From an uncultured Aquimarina sp. (GTDB lineage: Bacteria > Bacteroidota > Bacteroidia > Flavobacteriales > Flavobacteriaceae), in the NCBI GenBank assembly GCA_947498785.1, contig CANMLS010000010.1, positions 62,001 to 126,000 of the forward strand: DNA of 64,000 nt, given 5' to 3'. Each line of letters opens with the position of its first letter. Position 1 is the stretch's first letter. The notes beneath the pieces were generated by a model. It was not told where the DNA came from and searched no databases. It saw only the letters and a list, made by a program, of their open reading frames with translations. Shown here piece by piece: positions 62,579 to 64,000 of the stretch. The translations under genes were made by a program, and so were the position numbers.

Positions 62579-63322
62579 ATGAATTTACTTTTTGTAACAG
62601 CAGCAAAAAAATTAGGTGCCGACAAAGAAATAATGAATTCTTATTGGGCATACCATGAAAGAAAACAAAATTGGTTTTTTTCTCCTAACCCTAATCTTGA
62701 TGCAGCAGAACGTCGCCCTAATTCATTTCCTAACAAAGGTAGTTGGGATAGGTTAAAATCCGCCGAAAGAAGATCAAAATGGAATAGCTTTAGTTTAAAA
62801 CAACGTATGACTATAGCTACACTTGCTGGATTCGGGCATGAAGGAAAAGGGATCAACTTAGATAATAGTATTCATTTTTCCAAATTAAGGAAAGGTTATA
62901 TGAACTGGAGATCGGATTTATATAGTGTATTTTGGAGTGATAAAACTCAGAAAAAACGGTGGCTGTGTAATGTTTTTGTAGGAGATGCAATATATCTATA
63001 TAACGGAAAGAGCTTTACATATGGAAATAATCACTATTTCAATCCTAAACAAACTTTTAATGGAAAATCTACTTTAAAGAAACGAAATAGTTATAAAGAT
63101 GTTCAAGCAGGTGATATTTGTGTCTTTGGAGATAAACATATAGAAATAATTACAAGTATTCAGAAAAACTCGATTGCTGATGATGGTTTTTGTTCAATTG
63201 GAGCTGGTAGAGCAAGTAGCCCTGAAACAAGTGGTGGTGATGGTACTATCAGATGTGATTCTTTTTTCTCGATTGGCACAAGGGAGTTAGAAAATAATAA
63301 CAATACATATTTTTATATCTAA
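62579..63322 (+). CDS. CHAP/NlpC-like cysteine-histidine protein, cargo candidate
   Basis: The 247-residue protein has a Cys130 in WLCNVFVGDAIYL and His187 in AGDICVFGDKHIEIITSI, followed by FCSIGAGR. This matches the order and spacing of CHAP/NlpC peptidoglycan hydrolases. There is no signal peptide. It sits at the right prophage end on the opposite strand to the phage genes, as cargo usually does, and is coupled (TAATG) to a membrane protein. Candidate roles are a toxin-like effector or an accessory lysin. Not proven. Confidence 0.55.
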   Translation: MNLLFVTAAKKLGADKEIMNSYWAYHERKQNWFFSPNPNLDAAERRPNSFPNKGSWDRLKSAERRSKWNSFSLKQRMTIATLAGFGHEGKGINLDNSIHFSKLRKGYMNWRSDLYSVFWSDKTQKKRWLCNVFVGDAIYLYNGKSFTYGNNHYFNPKQTFNGKSTLKKRNSYKDVQAGDICVFGDKHIEIITSIQKNSIADDGFCSIGAGRASSPETSGGDGTIRCDSFFSIGTRELENNNNTYFYI

Positions 63323-63768
63323 TGAAGTTTCATTTAACAGCGATTATAACCAACATTTTACTAATCTTTGGTATAATGCATTTGTACACTTTTTTTGTTA
63401 CATCCATTGATAGTATGTATTTTGTAAAAAGGGGACAATATTTTGAGTCGTATTTTGCTTATTCTATTCTATTTTTTTCGTGGTTAGCAACTTTAATCAT
63501 TTATAAAAAGAAAAAGTATTCAACGCACTTTTATTATTTTATAGCTATCAACCTTTTGGTAATAGTAGTGATTAGTATTTTTAAATATATATCGTTTATT
63601 AATAATGATTCTGCCCAGTTCAAAATATCCAATCTATTTATTAGTATTAAATCTGCGATTTTCGAAACGATAATACCTTTACTAATAATTTCTATTCTTG
63701 TGAACCTCTTTCAGAATACAATCGGAAAAAAACTACTAGCAAAAAAGTATCTAACACAGAGATCATAA
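63322..63768 (+). CDS. Four-helix membrane protein paired with 62579
   Basis: The 148-residue protein has about four transmembrane helices (FHLTAIITNILLIFGIMHLY and others). It starts at the stop of the CHAP-like gene (TAATG overlap). Co-expression suggests it works with or protects against that enzyme, as an immunity or export partner. The family is unknown. Confidence 0.6.
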   Translation: MKFHLTAIITNILLIFGIMHLYTFFVTSIDSMYFVKRGQYFESYFAYSILFFSWLATLIIYKKKKYSTHFYYFIAINLLVIVVISIFKYISFINNDSAQFKISNLFISIKSAIFETIIPLLIISILVNLFQNTIGKKLLAKKYLTQRS

Positions 63769-63899
63769 TTGTTAAACCTAAAGAATTGTCATATTTGAAT
63801 TCTTCTCCAAATTTTCAGTTTTACTTTATAATTGAAAATTTTAATTTCACAAACCAACTTAGGCAGATAATAGATGAAATTACTCAAGTTTTTCAAAAG

Positions 63900-63919
63900 G
63901 TTGTCTATATGTTGTCTAA
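63900..63919 (+). promoter_or_regulatory. Putative integrase arm-type sites, right
   Basis: GTTGTCTAT (63900) and GTTGTCTAA (63911) are spaced 11 bp, in the same orientation as the left pair, about 57 bp inside the attR core. Confidence 0.55.
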
Positions 63920-63931
63920 AAAAGAATAAAA

Positions 63932-63970
63932 AAAACTGTAACAATCACAAAATGAATTAGTTACAGTTTT
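63932..63970 (-). terminator. Phage-supplied terminator next to attR
   Basis: AAAACTGTAAC and GTTACAGTTTT form an 11-bp perfect stem, with a T-run after it on the minus strand. It lies immediately downstream of the tRNA end in the tRNA's transcription direction. Confidence 0.75.
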
Positions 63971-63975
63971 TACTC

Positions 63976-63996
63976 GTACTCGAGGTGGGAATCGAA
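63976..63996. repeat. attR core
   Basis: These 21 bases are identical to attL at 22413-22433. Here the repeat runs into the T-loop of a tRNA gene. Confidence 0.92.
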
Positions 63997-64000
63997 CCCA
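63977..64000 (-). tRNA. tRNA gene 3' end (body beyond window)
   Basis: Read on the minus strand the last bases give a T-loop TTCGATT between GGG and CCC stem parts, then CCCAC, an acceptor strand CTCGAGT and discriminator A; CCA is not encoded. This is the intact tRNA into which the phage integrated. The anticodon is outside the window, so the isotype is unknown. Confidence 0.7.

Larger units (their letters stand above)
22413..63996. mobile_element. Siphovirus-like prophage integrated at a tRNA 3' end
   Basis: The element of about 41.6 kb is bounded by 21-bp direct repeats and has a tyrosine integrase just inside the left end. It carries regulators, primase-helicase, methyltransferases, head protease, capsid, terminase, portal, tape measure, holin and amidase genes. 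I see no tail sheath or baseplate genes of a contractile tail, which suggests a non-contractile long tail given the 1,090-residue tape measure. Three frames are broken by point-size lesions, so activity is uncertain, although none of the core virion genes is visibly disrupted. Confidence 0.92.

Noticed and set aside
63769..63930. Open frame after the cargo membrane protein (KELSYLNSSPNFQF...)
   Set aside because: It has no usable ATG start and overlaps the putative arm sites. It may be a remnant, but nothing supports a functional gene.
22413..63996. Stop-codon reassignment (TAG or TGA read as sense)
   Set aside because: Two genes have in-frame stops. Many intact genes in the same prophage end naturally with TAG or TGA and have no internal stops, so isolated mutations are the simpler explanation.

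Overview
The window is AT-rich Bacteroidota DNA. The host genes point to a marine Flavobacteriaceae bacterium, broadly Aquimarina-like: dgt next to nrdA/nrdB, a CBS/cNMP-binding nucleotidyltransferase beside a DnaQ-like exonuclease, HupE/UreJ and DUF3109 proteins, TAnnTTTG promoter elements and few Shine-Dalgarno sites. This placement is inference; no marker gene for species assignment is present.

Positions 1-22400 are ordinary chromosome: a LytS-type sensor kinase cut by the left edge, an exonuclease, tadA, a TonB-like protein, dxs, a two-domain lipoprotein, dgt, class I ribonucleotide reductase (nrdA, nrdB), a MarC-family protein, a C-terminal processing protease, a dCMP deaminase, and a GAF histidine kinase.

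Positions 22413-63996 are a complete-looking siphovirus-like prophage of about 41.6 kb. It lies between 21-bp direct repeats that match the 3' end of a tRNA gene; the tRNA body lies beyond the right edge. The integrase (+) sits at the left end. Almost everything else is on the minus strand and reads right to left: regulators and small early genes (61-58 kb), primase-helicase (57.6-54.7), a Dam-like methylase, a membrane/zinc-finger protein and a cytosine methyltransferase (54.5-51.2), four tandem lectin-like genes (50.9-49.2), an iteron-like block (47.8-48.1), head genes (47-43), small and large terminase (40-38), portal, tail fibre, holin and amidase, tape measure, and BACON-like tail proteins (37-24.4). 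A plus-strand cargo pair, a CHAP/NlpC-like enzyme and a membrane protein, sits just inside the right end.

The strongest unusual feature is the block of four lectin-like genes. Their variable segments differ at 15 first or second codon positions while all 11 third positions are identical. This is the footprint of adenine-directed diversification by a diversity-generating retroelement (DGR), yet no reverse transcriptase or template repeat is visible here. Other notable features are a long-armed H-type pseudoknot-capable element at 41.1 kb, 13 TGTAAC boxes within 300 bp, a recurrent TGTCCTTTT motif upstream of seven phage genes, paired 11-bp-spaced repeats near both prophage ends that look like integrase arm sites, and three phage reading frames broken by single lesions (TGA, TAG and a 20-bp duplication).
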